This document shows, piece after piece, positions 1 through 8,666 of a stretch of 64,000 nucleotides of DNA. How positions within the stretch are numbered: position 1 is the first letter of the stretch; every line of letters begins with the position of its first letter. The DNA comes from Robertmurraya sp. FSL R5-0851 (GTDB taxonomy: Bacteria > Bacillota > Bacilli > Bacillales > Cytobacillaceae), in the NCBI RefSeq assembly GCF_038002965.1, contig NZ_JBBOOE010000001.1:2275001-2339000 (forward strand). Direction: 5' to 3'. Position numbers and translations under genes: made by a program. A model generated the notes under the pieces. That model did no database searches. It saw only the letters and a list, made by a program, of their open reading frames with translations, and had not been told where the DNA came from.

Positions 1-310
1 GTTTCTGGAATACCATTTGCATTTGCTTTCGGCTTTTACGTAGTTCCCTCCCACGTAATTCTAGGAAATTTCTACCTTCAAAGTTGATTTCACCACTATC
101 TGCTTTGATTAACCCCATAATCAAACGTGCCAAAGTACTTTTACCGCATCCGGATTCACCAACTAAACCAAAGGTTTCTCCTTCATTAATGGTAAAGCTA
201 ACACCATTTACTGCTTGAACATAATTTTTATGTGTAGAAAATAATTTTTTATCACTAACAGGAAAGTGTTTTTTTACATTTTTAACCTCTAAAAGAGTGT
301 TACTTTTCAA
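1..310 (-). CDS. Oligopeptide/dipeptide ABC transporter ATP-binding protein (OppF/DppF type), 3' part outside window
   Basis: This is the second ATPase of a peptide-type ABC importer; it would hydrolyse ATP with OppD on the inner face of the membrane. The visible N-terminal 103 residues carry the Walker A motif GESGCGKST after an N-terminus reading MKSNTLLEVKNVKKHFPV. The start is a TTG at 308-310, chosen because GAGGAGA lies just upstream and the family N-terminus begins there. It follows the OppD-like gene after 7 bp, so the two are co-transcribed. The gene runs off the window edge, so the signature and Walker B motifs cannot be checked. The ligand (peptide, nickel or sugar-amino acid) cannot be told. 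Confidence 0.9.
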   Translation of the reverse strand, partial: MKSNTLLEVKNVKKHFPVSDKKLFSTHKNYVQAVNGVSFTINEGETFGLVGESGCGKSTLARLIMGLIKADSGEINFEGRNFLELRGRELRKSRKQMQMVFQK

Positions 311-317
311 TGTCTCC

Positions 318-1292
318 TCACACTCCTTCGTTTATATGCCAACATTTAGCCGTATGATTGGATTTGATCTTTTGTAACTCTGGTTCCTTTTCAACACACA
401 AATCTGTAGCAAAAGAACAACGTGGATTAAATCTACAGCCTTTTGGCATTGAATTAATTGTCGGAACATTTCCTGGAATGCTATATAGGGTTTTATCAAC
501 CTGATGTAATGGTGGAACTGATTTGATTAACCCTTTCGTATACGGGTGTTTGGGCTTTTTAAATATGGTCATTACATCTGCTTCTTCGACGATTTGCCCC
601 GCATACATAACGGCAACTCGATCAGCCATTTCGGCTACTACTCCTAAATCATGGGTAATTAGCAGAATGGCCATATTAAACTCTTTTTTGATTTTATTTA
701 ATAAATCTAAAATTCTAGCTTGCACAGTCACGTCCAAAGCAGTTGTCGGTTCATCGGCAATTAATAAGTCTGGTTTACAGGATAGGGCCATCGCAATCAT
801 GACACGTTGGCACATTCCACCCGAGAGTTCATGGGGATATGCATCGAATATGGTTTCAGGGTGAGGGATTCCAACTTCCTTCAACAGTTCGATTGCTCTC
901 CTTTTAGCCTCTTCTTTCGAAATGTCCTCATGAATTTGGATGGCTTCCGTTATTTGACTTCCGCAAGTAAATACAGGATCAAGGGCTGACATTGGATCCT
1001 GGAAGATCATAGAGATAGACTTCCCTCTAATTTTGTTCATCTCTACTCTGTTTAATTTCACCAAATCTATATCTTGGAAAAGAATCTCACCTGAAGCTAT
1101 TTTCCCGGAAGAAGGTAGAAGCTGCATAAGTGACATAGATGTAATGGTTTTTCCACTCCCACTCTCACCTACGATACATAACGTTTCACCTTTTTTTAGG
1201 GACAAGTTGACATCCTTTATGGCTGGAAAAACACCATAATCTGTATTAAATACAGTCGATAAACCCTTTATATCAAGAAGTGCATTCCCCAC
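318..1292 (-). CDS. Oligopeptide/dipeptide ABC transporter ATP-binding protein (OppD/DppD type)
   Basis: This is the first ATPase of a peptide-family ABC importer. It has Walker A GESGSGKT near residue 45, the signature LSGGMCQRV, Walker B LLIADEPT with the following D-loop, and the family's C-terminal extension with the cysteine-containing segment CRFNPRCSFA. Length (324 aa) is normal. I start at GTG 1292 because AGGAGG lies 7 nt upstream; the ATG at 1298 abuts that site and is too close. It pairs with the downstream OppF-like gene. Permease and binding-protein genes are not on this side of hyuB and probably lie beyond the window. The neighbouring HyuAB and FrlB-like genes suggest, but do not prove, a modified amino acid or peptide as cargo. 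Confidence 0.92.
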   Translation of the reverse strand: MGNALLDIKGLSTVFNTDYGVFPAIKDVNLSLKKGETLCIVGESGSGKTITSMSLMQLLPSSGKIASGEILFQDIDLVKLNRVEMNKIRGKSISMIFQDPMSALDPVFTCGSQITEAIQIHEDISKEEAKRRAIELLKEVGIPHPETIFDAYPHELSGGMCQRVMIAMALSCKPDLLIADEPTTALDVTVQARILDLLNKIKKEFNMAILLITHDLGVVAEMADRVAVMYAGQIVEEADVMTIFKKPKHPYTKGLIKSVPPLHQVDKTLYSIPGNVPTINSMPKGCRFNPRCSFATDLCVEKEPELQKIKSNHTAKCWHINEGV

Positions 1293-1348
1293 AAACATCC
1301 CTCCTCACTCCTATTAGAACGCCTAATGGTATTGTTTTGTTATAATAT

Positions 1349-1377
1349 ATAATAAGTCATCTTGTGAGAATATTCAA
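1349..1377 (-). promoter_or_regulatory. Sigma-A-type promoter for the oppDF-like genes
   Basis: On the minus strand a -35 TTGAAT (1377-1372) and a -10 TATTAT (1354-1349) are separated by exactly 17 bp. The promoter lies between the hyuB terminator and the oppD-like start, so the transporter genes look like a transcription unit separate from hyuAB. No operator palindrome was recognised. Confidence 0.6.
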
Positions 1378-1430
1378 TCTTATTTGAAAATTAACACAAA
1401 ACTCTTATTATATTAATAACAAATTTAGAT

Positions 1431-1479
1431 AAAAAAGCGCTCCTACCTTGACTTTCTTATTAAACCTGTAGAGAGCGCT
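1431..1479 (-). terminator. Rho-independent terminator after hyuB
   Basis: AGCGCTCCTAC (1436-1446) pairs with GTAGAGAGCGCT (1468-1479) with one bulge, and on the minus strand the stem is followed by a run of T (A-run at 1431-1436). It begins 7 bp after the hyuB stop codon. Confidence 0.8.
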
Positions 1480-1485
1480 CTATTA

Positions 1486-3243
1486 TTAAATACTATTTTG
1501 CAAGACACCAAGCCTATTTCTCTTTGTTTCTTCTATATCAATAGAGTAGGTTCCATTGTTATAAATGATACTAACACCATAGTCTTCTAAAGCTTTTTCT
1601 ACTGAGACCTTCTGATCAATAACATCAAATAAAACTAACTCTGGATTTCTTTCAAATGGTGATCCAAAACCTCCTGATCCAGGTGAACTTACTCTAACAA
1701 CATCACCTTTATTTAATGGTAGTTCTGATACTTTTGAACTTAATTTAATTTCTTCTTTTCCGTTCTTTGCAAAAGAGAAAATACCAGGACTTCCTTCTTT
1801 TCCACCATTAATTCCCCAAGGTGCAAACTTATGTCGATCCCCAAGACCGGTATAGGAAAGGCCATCGGTTAAAATACGATAGTCACGTTGAATTCCTAAT
1901 CCTCCACGGTGTAAGCCTGCTCCACCCGAATCCGTTCGAAGCGCATACTTCTCAATTAAGATTGGATACTCTCTTTCAAGTGCTTCTACTGGTAGATTAG
2001 AAGTGTTGGTCATATGAACCTGTACTCCACTAAGTCCATCTCCAAATGCATGTGCACCCGAACCACCCGCAATGGTTTCTAAATAGACAAAGTAATTTTC
2101 TGTGTTTGGGTTGGTTCCTGAGAAGATCGCCGAGGTTACAACACTGTTACATGCTGCCAATACTCGTTCAGGTGCAACCTTGGAGAGCGCCCCAAGAATG
2201 ACGTCTACCACACGTTGCGAAGTATCAATCCTTTGTCCTACCGGGACCGGCAATGTACAATTGACGATGGAACCCTTTGGAGCCTTCACTGTTAATGGAC
2301 GATAAATACCTTGATTCGAGAAAACATTTTGCCCAGCAACCGCCTTAAAGCAATAGAAGATGGTTGTAACTAAGCCGGAATATACCATATTGAGTGGTCC
2401 CGGAACCTGTGGACTGGTTCCTTCAAAATCCACAATGGCATTGCTTTCATCAATTGTGATTTGGGCACGAATGAGAACCGGATCCTGTGAATGTGTTCCC
2501 GCATCATCTAAATAGTCCTCAAATGTATAGGTACCATTTGGTAATGAACGAATTCCAGCTCGCATTAACTCTTCTGCATAATCCAGTAGTGCATCCGTGC
2601 ATGCTTCAAAATAATCTACACCATATTTTCTAACTACTTCTTGTAGTCTTCTAACACCCGCTTTATTGGAAGCGATCTGAGCATCTAAGTCTCCTTGTCT
2701 TTCGACCGGAGTTCTCGTATTGAGTGTGATAAAATCATAACTTTCTCTTATTAATTCACCTTTAGAACAAATTTTCACAAGAGGAATACGCAAGCCTTCT
2801 TGATAAATCGTCGTTGAATCAGGCGATACACTACCTGGAACCATTCCACCAATATCAGAATGGTGGGCAATGTTCGCTACAAAACCTACTAATTTATCTG
2901 TCTCGAATACTGGCGCAACCATGGTGATATCCGGTAAATGAGTCCCCCCACCTGAGTAAGGATCATTCGTAACAAACATATCCCCTGGATAAATTGAATC
3001 TGTAGGGTATCTTTTTAGGACTTCATTGACTACATCTAACATTGAGCCTAAATGCATCGGTACATACTCCGCTTGAGCTGTCATATTTCCCTTTGCATCA
3101 AAAACAGCCGTTGAACAATCTTTCCGTTCTTTGATATTCGTTGAAAAAGCTGTTTTAACAAGAGTGATTCCCATCTCTTCAGCCACAGAAAGCAATAAGT
3201 TCCCAACAATTTCTAGAGTAATAGGATCTACTTGATTCACCAT
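1486..3243 (-). CDS. hyuB: Hydantoinase B / 5-oxoprolinase family subunit (HyuB)
   Basis: This is the B subunit of an ATP-dependent hydantoinase/oxoprolinase, which with HyuA opens the ring of hydantoins, 5-oxoproline or related cyclic amides (acetone carboxylase is a relative). The N-terminus DPITLEIVGNLLLSVAEEMG and the segments NDPYSGGGTHLPDI and HHSDIGG are family hallmarks. Length is about 585 aa. The start is ATG 3243, because GGGGAGGAG lies 7 nt upstream; a longer TTG frame to 3264 would overlap hyuA and has no ribosome site. It starts 4 bp after the hyuA stop codon, and its ribosome site sits inside the last codons of hyuA, so the two are translationally coupled. The substrate is not determinable from sequence. 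Confidence 0.9.
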   Translation of the reverse strand: MVNQVDPITLEIVGNLLLSVAEEMGITLVKTAFSTNIKERKDCSTAVFDAKGNMTAQAEYVPMHLGSMLDVVNEVLKRYPTDSIYPGDMFVTNDPYSGGGTHLPDITMVAPVFETDKLVGFVANIAHHSDIGGMVPGSVSPDSTTIYQEGLRIPLVKICSKGELIRESYDFITLNTRTPVERQGDLDAQIASNKAGVRRLQEVVRKYGVDYFEACTDALLDYAEELMRAGIRSLPNGTYTFEDYLDDAGTHSQDPVLIRAQITIDESNAIVDFEGTSPQVPGPLNMVYSGLVTTIFYCFKAVAGQNVFSNQGIYRPLTVKAPKGSIVNCTLPVPVGQRIDTSQRVVDVILGALSKVAPERVLAACNSVVTSAIFSGTNPNTENYFVYLETIAGGSGAHAFGDGLSGVQVHMTNTSNLPVEALEREYPILIEKYALRTDSGGAGLHRGGLGIQRDYRILTDGLSYTGLGDRHKFAPWGINGGKEGSPGIFSFAKNGKEEIKLSSKVSELPLNKGDVVRVSSPGSGGFGSPFERNPELVLFDVIDQKVSVEKALEDYGVSIIYNNGTYSIDIEETKRNRLGVLQNSI

Positions 3244-3247
3244 TCTT

Positions 3248-5314
3248 TTACTCCTCCCCACCAAACGTATTTATAATCAGATTCCCATAATCATCTACCT
3301 CCATAGTTTGGTCGGGTAGGACTAATATCGTTGTATCCATTTGTTCGACGATTAAAGGACCTTGAACTTTATTCCCTGGCTTAAGATTTTTGCGATCATA
3401 GATTTTTGTTTCGTAATACCCCGGTCTTTCAATTTCAGAAAAATAAACCTGACGAGCAGCTCTAGGGATTGCCGTTTCGTTTGCAGCAGTTGATTTTTCA
3501 AATCTTGCTTTAGGTAATTGACCTACAGCAGTTAGACGATAGTTTACAAATTCTAAAATCCCATCCTTCTTGGCATAACCATAAATCTTTTCATGCTCTT
3601 CTTGAAAACGTTCCTTTAATGCCGCAAAACCAGCTGATGTCAACTCAGCCCATTCAACCGGAATGGGAATTTCATAGTTTTGCCCTTTGAATCGTACGTC
3701 GATAACCAACTCATATTTGCGTTTTGACTCAGGGATATTCTCTTTTTCCAGTAATTTAACCCCTTCATTTTTTAACTCCTTAAAATGCGAGGCAACTACA
3801 TTCATACTTTCTGGTGAGGCATCTTCCAATGTTGAACGAACATAATCTGTTCTTACATCTGTAACCAACAAGCCTAATGAGCAAAAGGTTCCTGGTGAAG
3901 GTGGAATTAAGACTCTAGGAATATTTAACTCTTTAGCTAGAGCACTACAATGCAATCCACCCGCTCCACCAAATGATACAAGAGTAAAGTCTCTTGGATC
4001 ATGTCCCTTTTGAATAGAGATTAATCGAATGGCCCGTGACATATTAGCATTAACTACAGAGATAATCCCCGCTGTTGCTTCTTCTAAAGTAAGCTTCGAT
4101 TGGTTACAAATGTGTTCTTGAATGGCCTGCTTTGCAGCATCCATATCTACTGACATACGACCTCCTAATATCTCTTTCGGATTTAACCGACCAAGTAAAA
4201 GGTTTGCATCCGTAACAGTTGGCCTTGTGCCTCCTCGACCGTAAGACGCAGGACCAGGTGTAGAACCGGCGCTTTCAGGACCCACCTTTAATGCTCCACC
4301 GTTATCAATATAAGCAATCGAGCCACCACCAGCACCACAAGCATGAATATCTAACATAGGGATACGGGCAGGAAAACCTTCCACTTCTCTTTCCATAGAA
4401 ATCTTAGGTTCTCCATTTTCAATTAAACTAAAGTCCGCTGATGTACCTCCCATATCGAAAGTAATCATATTTTTATATCCAGTAAGCTCTGCTAAATTCT
4501 TAGCTGCTACCACTCCTGCAGCAGGGCCTGATACAGCAGTACGTAAAGGTGAGGCAACTGATTCATGAATGGAGATAATTCCACCATTAGATTGTGTGAT
4601 ATAGGGTTCCACCGGAATTCCATATTCCTTTACTGAATTCAAGAAGTTTTCCATATAGTTCTTCATTACTGGCCCTAAGTAGGCGTTCAATGCTGTTGTA
4701 CTTAATCTGGAGTATTCACGAAACTCAGGAACAATCTCATGGGAAGCTGAAACGTATACATCCGGAAAACGCTTTTTAATTTCCTTAACTGCAAATTTTT
4801 CATGCTCTGGATTTAAATAAGAGAATAGGAAACAAACTGCGATCGATTTTACCCCTTGTTCCTTTAATGCATCAATGGCTTTGTGTAGGCTGTCTTCATT
4901 AATGACCTTATACACTTCACCATTTGCTAAAAGCCTTTCGCTAGCTTCATATCTTAAATTGCCAGGAATAACGGGTTGAGGTTTTTCTTCGAAGAAATTG
5001 TATAAACTAGGACGGGTTTGACGTCCAATTTCAAGTAAATCACGAAATCCTTCTGTAACGATAAGACCAGTAACCGCACCTTTTCGTTCAATTAGGGCAT
5101 TGGTAGCAACAGTCGTTCCATGCGCTAAATATTGGACATCACTTTCGGCAATATCATTTATTTCTAGAATATCTTTTATACCTTTCATAATGGCCCGTGA
5201 AGGATCTTCAGGGGTTGAAGAAACCTTGTGATTTTTGATCTCTCCCGTTTTACTATCAACCAATGTAACATCTGTAAAAGTCCCCCCAACATCCACGCCT
5301 ACCATGTAGCTCAT
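3248..5314 (-). CDS. hyuA: Hydantoinase A / 5-oxoprolinase family subunit (HyuA)
   Basis: This is the ATP-binding A subunit that activates the cyclic amide for hydrolysis together with HyuB. The N-terminal phosphate-binding motif GVDVGGTFTDVTLVD and the central AVSGPAAGVVAA and DMGGTSADF motifs of the ASKHA fold are intact, and GAGGGSIA is present around residue 330. Length (688 aa) is typical. The start is supported by AAGGAGG 7 nt before ATG 5314. It is the first gene of a hyuAB pair downstream of the FrlB-like gene but behind a terminator-like hairpin. Hydantoinase, N-methylhydantoinase and oxoprolinase activities cannot be separated by sequence alone. Confidence 0.9.
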   Translation of the reverse strand: MSYMVGVDVGGTFTDVTLVDSKTGEIKNHKVSSTPEDPSRAIMKGIKDILEINDIAESDVQYLAHGTTVATNALIERKGAVTGLIVTEGFRDLLEIGRQTRPSLYNFFEEKPQPVIPGNLRYEASERLLANGEVYKVINEDSLHKAIDALKEQGVKSIAVCFLFSYLNPEHEKFAVKEIKKRFPDVYVSASHEIVPEFREYSRLSTTALNAYLGPVMKNYMENFLNSVKEYGIPVEPYITQSNGGIISIHESVASPLRTAVSGPAAGVVAAKNLAELTGYKNMITFDMGGTSADFSLIENGEPKISMEREVEGFPARIPMLDIHACGAGGGSIAYIDNGGALKVGPESAGSTPGPASYGRGGTRPTVTDANLLLGRLNPKEILGGRMSVDMDAAKQAIQEHICNQSKLTLEEATAGIISVVNANMSRAIRLISIQKGHDPRDFTLVSFGGAGGLHCSALAKELNIPRVLIPPSPGTFCSLGLLVTDVRTDYVRSTLEDASPESMNVVASHFKELKNEGVKLLEKENIPESKRKYELVIDVRFKGQNYEIPIPVEWAELTSAGFAALKERFQEEHEKIYGYAKKDGILEFVNYRLTAVGQLPKARFEKSTAANETAIPRAARQVYFSEIERPGYYETKIYDRKNLKPGNKVQGPLIVEQMDTTILVLPDQTMEVDDYGNLIINTFGGEE

Positions 5315-5535
5315 ACAGTTTCCTCCTTTTGGAAATTCATTACCCTATTAATCTAACAAACTTAAATATGTAACAATTTTGTAACTATATTTACAGAAAA
5401 TTTATAATTTTGTCAATAAAGCCTATTTAGAATCATTCTGTAAATATAAAAATAGTACCTCTTCTTAAATATCTATACTTCCTGTCACCTTTTCTCTAAA
5501 ATCGCTTTGCTATTAATACTTTTTTATTTGGAAAA

Positions 5536-5556
5536 CGGCCCCTTTGTTAGAGGCCG
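5536..5556 (-). terminator. Short GC-rich terminator after the FrlB-like gene
   Basis: CGGCC at 5536-5540 pairs with GGCCG at 5552-5556, extended inwards by a few pairs. On the minus strand it is followed by GTTTTCC and a later T-rich stretch. It separates the FrlB-like gene from hyuAB; the rest of 5315-5587 shows nothing recognisable. Confidence 0.55.
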
Positions 5557-5587
5557 AATATCCATCAAAAAGAAGGCGTGATTTATT

Positions 5588-6559
5588 TTAGTACGCAACT
5601 TTCCACATGTAACGGCGGTCATTCATTGAATGATTTCGAATAAGCGACATTTGGTAAACGAAATATCTTTCTACCGGTATCATTACAACAGAATTGAAGA
5701 ATTCAGCAACAGAAGGATCGATTTCGTTTAAGCCTACCTCTTCTGCATCGATTACGATAAATCGCTCTGCGTATTGATTCAAGAATGTTTCTACCCTTTC
5801 ATCCATCGGACGAGTACGTCCTAAGCTTTTTAGTAATACGAATGGAAGAGATTTGTCAGTTGTTTCGAATGGACCATGGAAATATTCGCCAGAGTTTAAC
5901 ACAACAGCATGTTTCCATTGCATCTCCATGAAGTGACAGCAAGCCATTGTATAAGCTGTACCGAATAGCGGTCCACTACCTAACACATAAAAGATTTCAT
6001 CATCCTTAAAATCTAGTGCAAATCTTTGAGCCTTTGGAAGTAGGTTCTCTTTCGCAGAAGCAACAATATCATCAATTTGATCATATGCAGCCATAGCAAC
6101 TTCATAGTTTTGGTAATCTTCAAATTGATGAAGGATTTCAAATCCTAATTTTAAAGCTAGCGCTTGGTTTGCCTGAGAGTATACCTGATTGTCTCCATTT
6201 GAATAAATCACTTTATACTGACCATTTTGTGCCATTAACGTATCAGGTGACCCAGTCATTGCGATGGTAATAGCACCTGCATTGTTTGCCACCTTTACAG
6301 CTTCTACTGTTTCTGGAGTTGCATTTAAAGAACATATAATACAAATTGTTTGTTCATTTAAGGCTGCTGGAGTAGCATGTACAAACTCGTTACTGTTATA
6401 AATTGCAGTTGCTATATTTTTCGCTTCACTCTGCATTAAGTACTTAGCCGGATAAATAGCAGCTTGAGATCCACCACATGCAACGAAATAAACTACTTTT
6501 AATCCACCTGCTGCATCTACCTTCTGTTTAATTTCACTAATAATTGATTTAATTTCCAT
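5588..6559 (-). CDS. SIS-domain sugar-amine deglycase, FrlB-like
   Basis: This is a double-SIS-domain protein related to FrlB, the deglycase that splits fructoselysine 6-phosphate into glucose 6-phosphate and lysine. It shows the family start VYFVACGGSQAAIYPAKY, the EYFHGPFE segment around residue 220 and the C-terminal RRYMWKV ending typical of FrlB. Length (323 aa) fits FrlB rather than GlmS, which also has a glutaminase domain absent here. No FrlD-type kinase gene is next to it, so the phosphorylated substrate must come from elsewhere. The adjacent GntR/UTRA gene upstream is its likely regulator, as frlR is in Bacillus subtilis. The true Amadori-type substrate is unknown. Confidence 0.8.
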   Translation of the reverse strand: MEIKSIISEIKQKVDAAGGLKVVYFVACGGSQAAIYPAKYLMQSEAKNIATAIYNSNEFVHATPAALNEQTICIICSLNATPETVEAVKVANNAGAITIAMTGSPDTLMAQNGQYKVIYSNGDNQVYSQANQALALKLGFEILHQFEDYQNYEVAMAAYDQIDDIVASAKENLLPKAQRFALDFKDDEIFYVLGSGPLFGTAYTMACCHFMEMQWKHAVVLNSGEYFHGPFETTDKSLPFVLLKSLGRTRPMDERVETFLNQYAERFIVIDAEEVGLNEIDPSVAEFFNSVVMIPVERYFVYQMSLIRNHSMNDRRYMWKVAY

Positions 6560-6612
6560 GTTTATGTACTCCCTCTCTATTTGTATTATATTGTATATCT
6601 ACTTTCCATAAC

Positions 6613-6630
6613 AATATAGTACCATATATG
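6613..6630. promoter_or_regulatory. Possible GntR operator upstream of the FrlB-like gene
   Basis: AATATAGTACCATATATG is an imperfect palindrome, and on the minus strand it shares the core ATATGGTNNTATA with a second AT-rich palindrome upstream of the gntR gene (7765-7787). Matching sites before both genes would fit autoregulation plus control of the target. AT-richness makes chance similarity possible. Confidence 0.35.
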
Positions 6631-6923
6631 CGGAGTATTTCAATAACTTTTTGAAATATTATAACAATTTAGTAACTTTATTGGTTTAATATCTATTTTT
6701 CTCAATAGAAATAAAGTCAAAACACACTGATTCTTTTAAAACAACTGTAAAGCGTTAGTTGTGAATGGTACAAATGACGATCTTAATGCTAATTGTTACA
6801 GAAGGTTATATCGTGGAGTTTATAGGTTATAACAAATAGTATTACAACTTCATTCTAATATGTCAATATGATTTCATTGAATTATATTTATTTTCAGAAT
6901 AATACAATTGAATGCCGATAGAA

Positions 6924-6975
6924 CAAAAAGCACATAACCCAAACAACGAATGGAAAATTGTTTGAATTATGTGCT
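6924..6975 (-). terminator. Rho-independent terminator after the GntR gene
   Basis: AGCACATAA (6929-6937) pairs with TTATGTGCT (6967-6975), with further pairing inside between CAAACAA and TTGTTTG. On the minus strand the stem is followed by TTTTTG. The rest of the gene-free stretch 6560-7030 holds only AT-rich sequence and the candidate operator at 6613-6630. Confidence 0.75.
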
Positions 6976-7030
6976 AGTCTTTTATAAAGCAATTGAATGG
7001 CTACTTTCAACGCTTCTTGTAAACATCTAC

Positions 7031-7744
7031 TTATACAACGAATTTGAACTTGTCTGCGACAATAAATTGCATGGATCGATGGGTTGGTATACCTTCTTTA
7101 TCATAAGATAGACCCGTTATTAATAGAAGTGGATGACTTAATGATAAACTAAGGTAACGTGACATTTCATATGTGGAATACGTTAACTCAATTTCTTTTC
7201 TAGGATTCGTAAAGACAATACCATACTTTTCAGCCAGAATTGAAAACATGGAAGTATCGTTCAAGTCTTCATCCAATAAAAAAGTGAAGCGTTCCGGTAA
7301 TCGGGAAATTTCAAATGCAACTGGTACCCCATCCGCATAACGAATACGCTCGATTACGATGATCTTTGAGTTGGGTTCTAATTGTAACACCTCAGTATCC
7401 TTATCATTTGCATCTTCAATTACACACTTAATAACCTTTGCACCCGGTTTACAACCAGATTCACGACACATATCTGAGAAACTTATAGAACCACTTATCC
7501 CTCTACTTAATTTCTCAGTGTTTACGAATGTGCCTTTCCCCTGTTTTCGAATTAAAAGATTTTCTTTCGCCAACTCTTCTAGAGCATTACGTACCGTAAT
7601 TCTGCTAACATTATAGAGTTTACTCAATTCAACTTCTGTTGGAATTTTTTGACCTTTTTTAAACTTTCCTACTTCAATATCACTACGAATTAGATCGGTC
7701 AGCTGTTTGTATAAAGGTAAAGCATCCTTTTTATCTAATGTCAT
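7031..7744 (-). CDS. GntR-family transcriptional regulator, HutC/UTRA subfamily
   Basis: This is a DNA-binding repressor or activator responding to a small ligand. The N-terminal winged helix (about residues 8-75) reads PLYKQLTDLIRSDIEVGKF, then PTEVELSKLYNVSRITVRNALEELAKE and the wing GKGTFV. The rest (about 90-230) is a UTRA ligand-binding domain with the RIRYADGVPVAFE segment. Length (237 aa) is standard. Its position just upstream of the FrlB-like gene, on the same strand, suggests it senses a sugar-amine phosphate, as FrlR-like proteins do. It has its own terminator. Confidence 0.9.
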   Translation of the reverse strand: MTLDKKDALPLYKQLTDLIRSDIEVGKFKKGQKIPTEVELSKLYNVSRITVRNALEELAKENLLIRKQGKGTFVNTEKLSRGISGSISFSDMCRESGCKPGAKVIKCVIEDANDKDTEVLQLEPNSKIIVIERIRYADGVPVAFEISRLPERFTFLLDEDLNDTSMFSILAEKYGIVFTNPRKEIELTYSTYEMSRYLSLSLSHPLLLITGLSYDKEGIPTHRSMQFIVADKFKFVV

Positions 7745-7764
7745 TGTATTTACCCCATATCGAT

Positions 7765-7787
7765 TAGTATATAACCATATAATACTA
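7765..7787. promoter_or_regulatory. AT-rich palindrome upstream of gntR, possible auto-operator
   Basis: TAGTAT (7765-7770) and ATACTA (7782-7787) flank the core ATAACCATATA, about 20 bp upstream of the gntR start. It resembles the element before the FrlB-like gene. The rest of 7745-8180 holds AT-rich DNA and the 95-bp repeat block described separately. Confidence 0.35.
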
Positions 7788-8018
7788 TTTAATCGGTTTA
7801 AATTGCAATAAATTAGAAAAATGTTATCTTTAATGCTGATATAAAAATAAAAAATTATTAAACTATATAACCAAATGTGATATTTTGTATTAATATCTGA
7901 TAATCATTTTTTCAATGCTATTCATTATCCTACCTTTGCGGGACACAACAGGGTTAGGAATAAGGCCAGATACACTCAGTTACTTCATACTTTATTGCCA
8001 ACTTCAACAAATATCTCC

Positions 8019-8113
8019 TATGCACATGAATGATCCCTCTATTTCATTTATATCAATTTCCGAGATATATAACCAAAAGAATATAGTTTTGATTTTATTT
8101 TGAAACCAAATAT
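8019..8113. repeat. Copy 1 of a dispersed 95-bp block (decayed MhqR-operator block)
   Basis: This block aligns almost end to end with 12737-12830. Both begin TATGCACATGAATGATCC and end GAAACCAAATAT, with about a dozen differences and two or three single-base gaps. In the second copy the centre is a perfect MhqR-type palindrome; here it has decayed to TATATCAATTTCCGAGATA. No related stress gene is adjacent, so this copy looks like the relic of a duplication. Confidence 0.75.
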
Positions 8114-8180
8114 ATTAAAGGTTATAAATTATATATTGTGGTAATAGATATATTAATGAATTTGACAGGAGGTGTATGAA

Positions 8181-8645
8181 ATGGAACCGGTTAGGGATAC
8201 ATTTGAAGAGCGAAAACGCTTTATATATGAATACTTAAACAAGAAGATGGAACTATCACCGGATAAAAATGAACTCATACTCTCTATAGATCCAATACCA
8301 TTTCAGCCAAACGCTCCCTTAACGGATGAATATATGATTGAATTAAAGAATTGTGAATCAGAGGAACAGGTAGGAAAAATATTGAAGAAGGTATTTGAAA
8401 TGCAATCGGAGTATGAGTTTAGACATATCGGTGATATAAGGAAGAAACTGCACGTTCATAGCATGGATATCTACCAGCAACTTAATTTGCTTATTCATGA
8501 ATTTAAGCGGATGCAAACACACCCGCTTCAAAAAGATATTACCGATTTAATTACCCAGCTCAAGAAACAGAAACGGGACTTATCTGAAGGGATCGATGTG
8601 GCGGTACAGTTCCTAGAAAATTGGACAAATAAAAAAGAGAGCTAG
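8181..8645 (+). CDS. Hypothetical protein, 154 aa, helical
   Basis: I do not recognise this family. The protein is soluble, charged and predicted mostly helical, with heptad-like stretches near the C-terminus (for example LLIHEFKRMQTHPLQKDITDLITQLKKQKRD), so a coiled coil is possible. There is no signal peptide or membrane segment. I start at ATG 8181 because AGGAGG lies 8 nt upstream; the GTG at 8172 overlaps that ribosome site. It converges on the Rpn-family gene, and both stop codons lie in the loop of one shared terminator hairpin. Nothing in its neighbourhood gives a firm hint of function. Confidence 0.75.
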   Translation: MEPVRDTFEERKRFIYEYLNKKMELSPDKNELILSIDPIPFQPNAPLTDEYMIELKNCESEEQVGKILKKVFEMQSEYEFRHIGDIRKKLHVHSMDIYQQLNLLIHEFKRMQTHPLQKDITDLITQLKKQKRDLSEGIDVAVQFLENWTNKKES

Positions 8646-8666
8646 ATTAGATAACCTTGCTCTCTT
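8635..8666. terminator. Bidirectional terminator whose loop holds both convergent stop codons
   Basis: AAGAGAGC (8635-8642) pairs with GCTCTCTT (8659-8666). The plus-strand TAG (8643-8645) and the minus-strand TAA (8647-8649) both lie in the loop. The A-run at 8631-8636 gives the T-tract on the minus side. Confidence 0.7.

Noticed and set aside
2102..2305. Plus-strand frames opposite hyuB, coxL and other large genes
   Set aside because: They are antisense shadows of well-supported genes, without ribosome sites or family patterns.
7915..8103. A 62-codon plus-strand frame over repeat copy 1
   Set aside because: It covers the repeat block and is not kept in the second copy, so it is not a gene.
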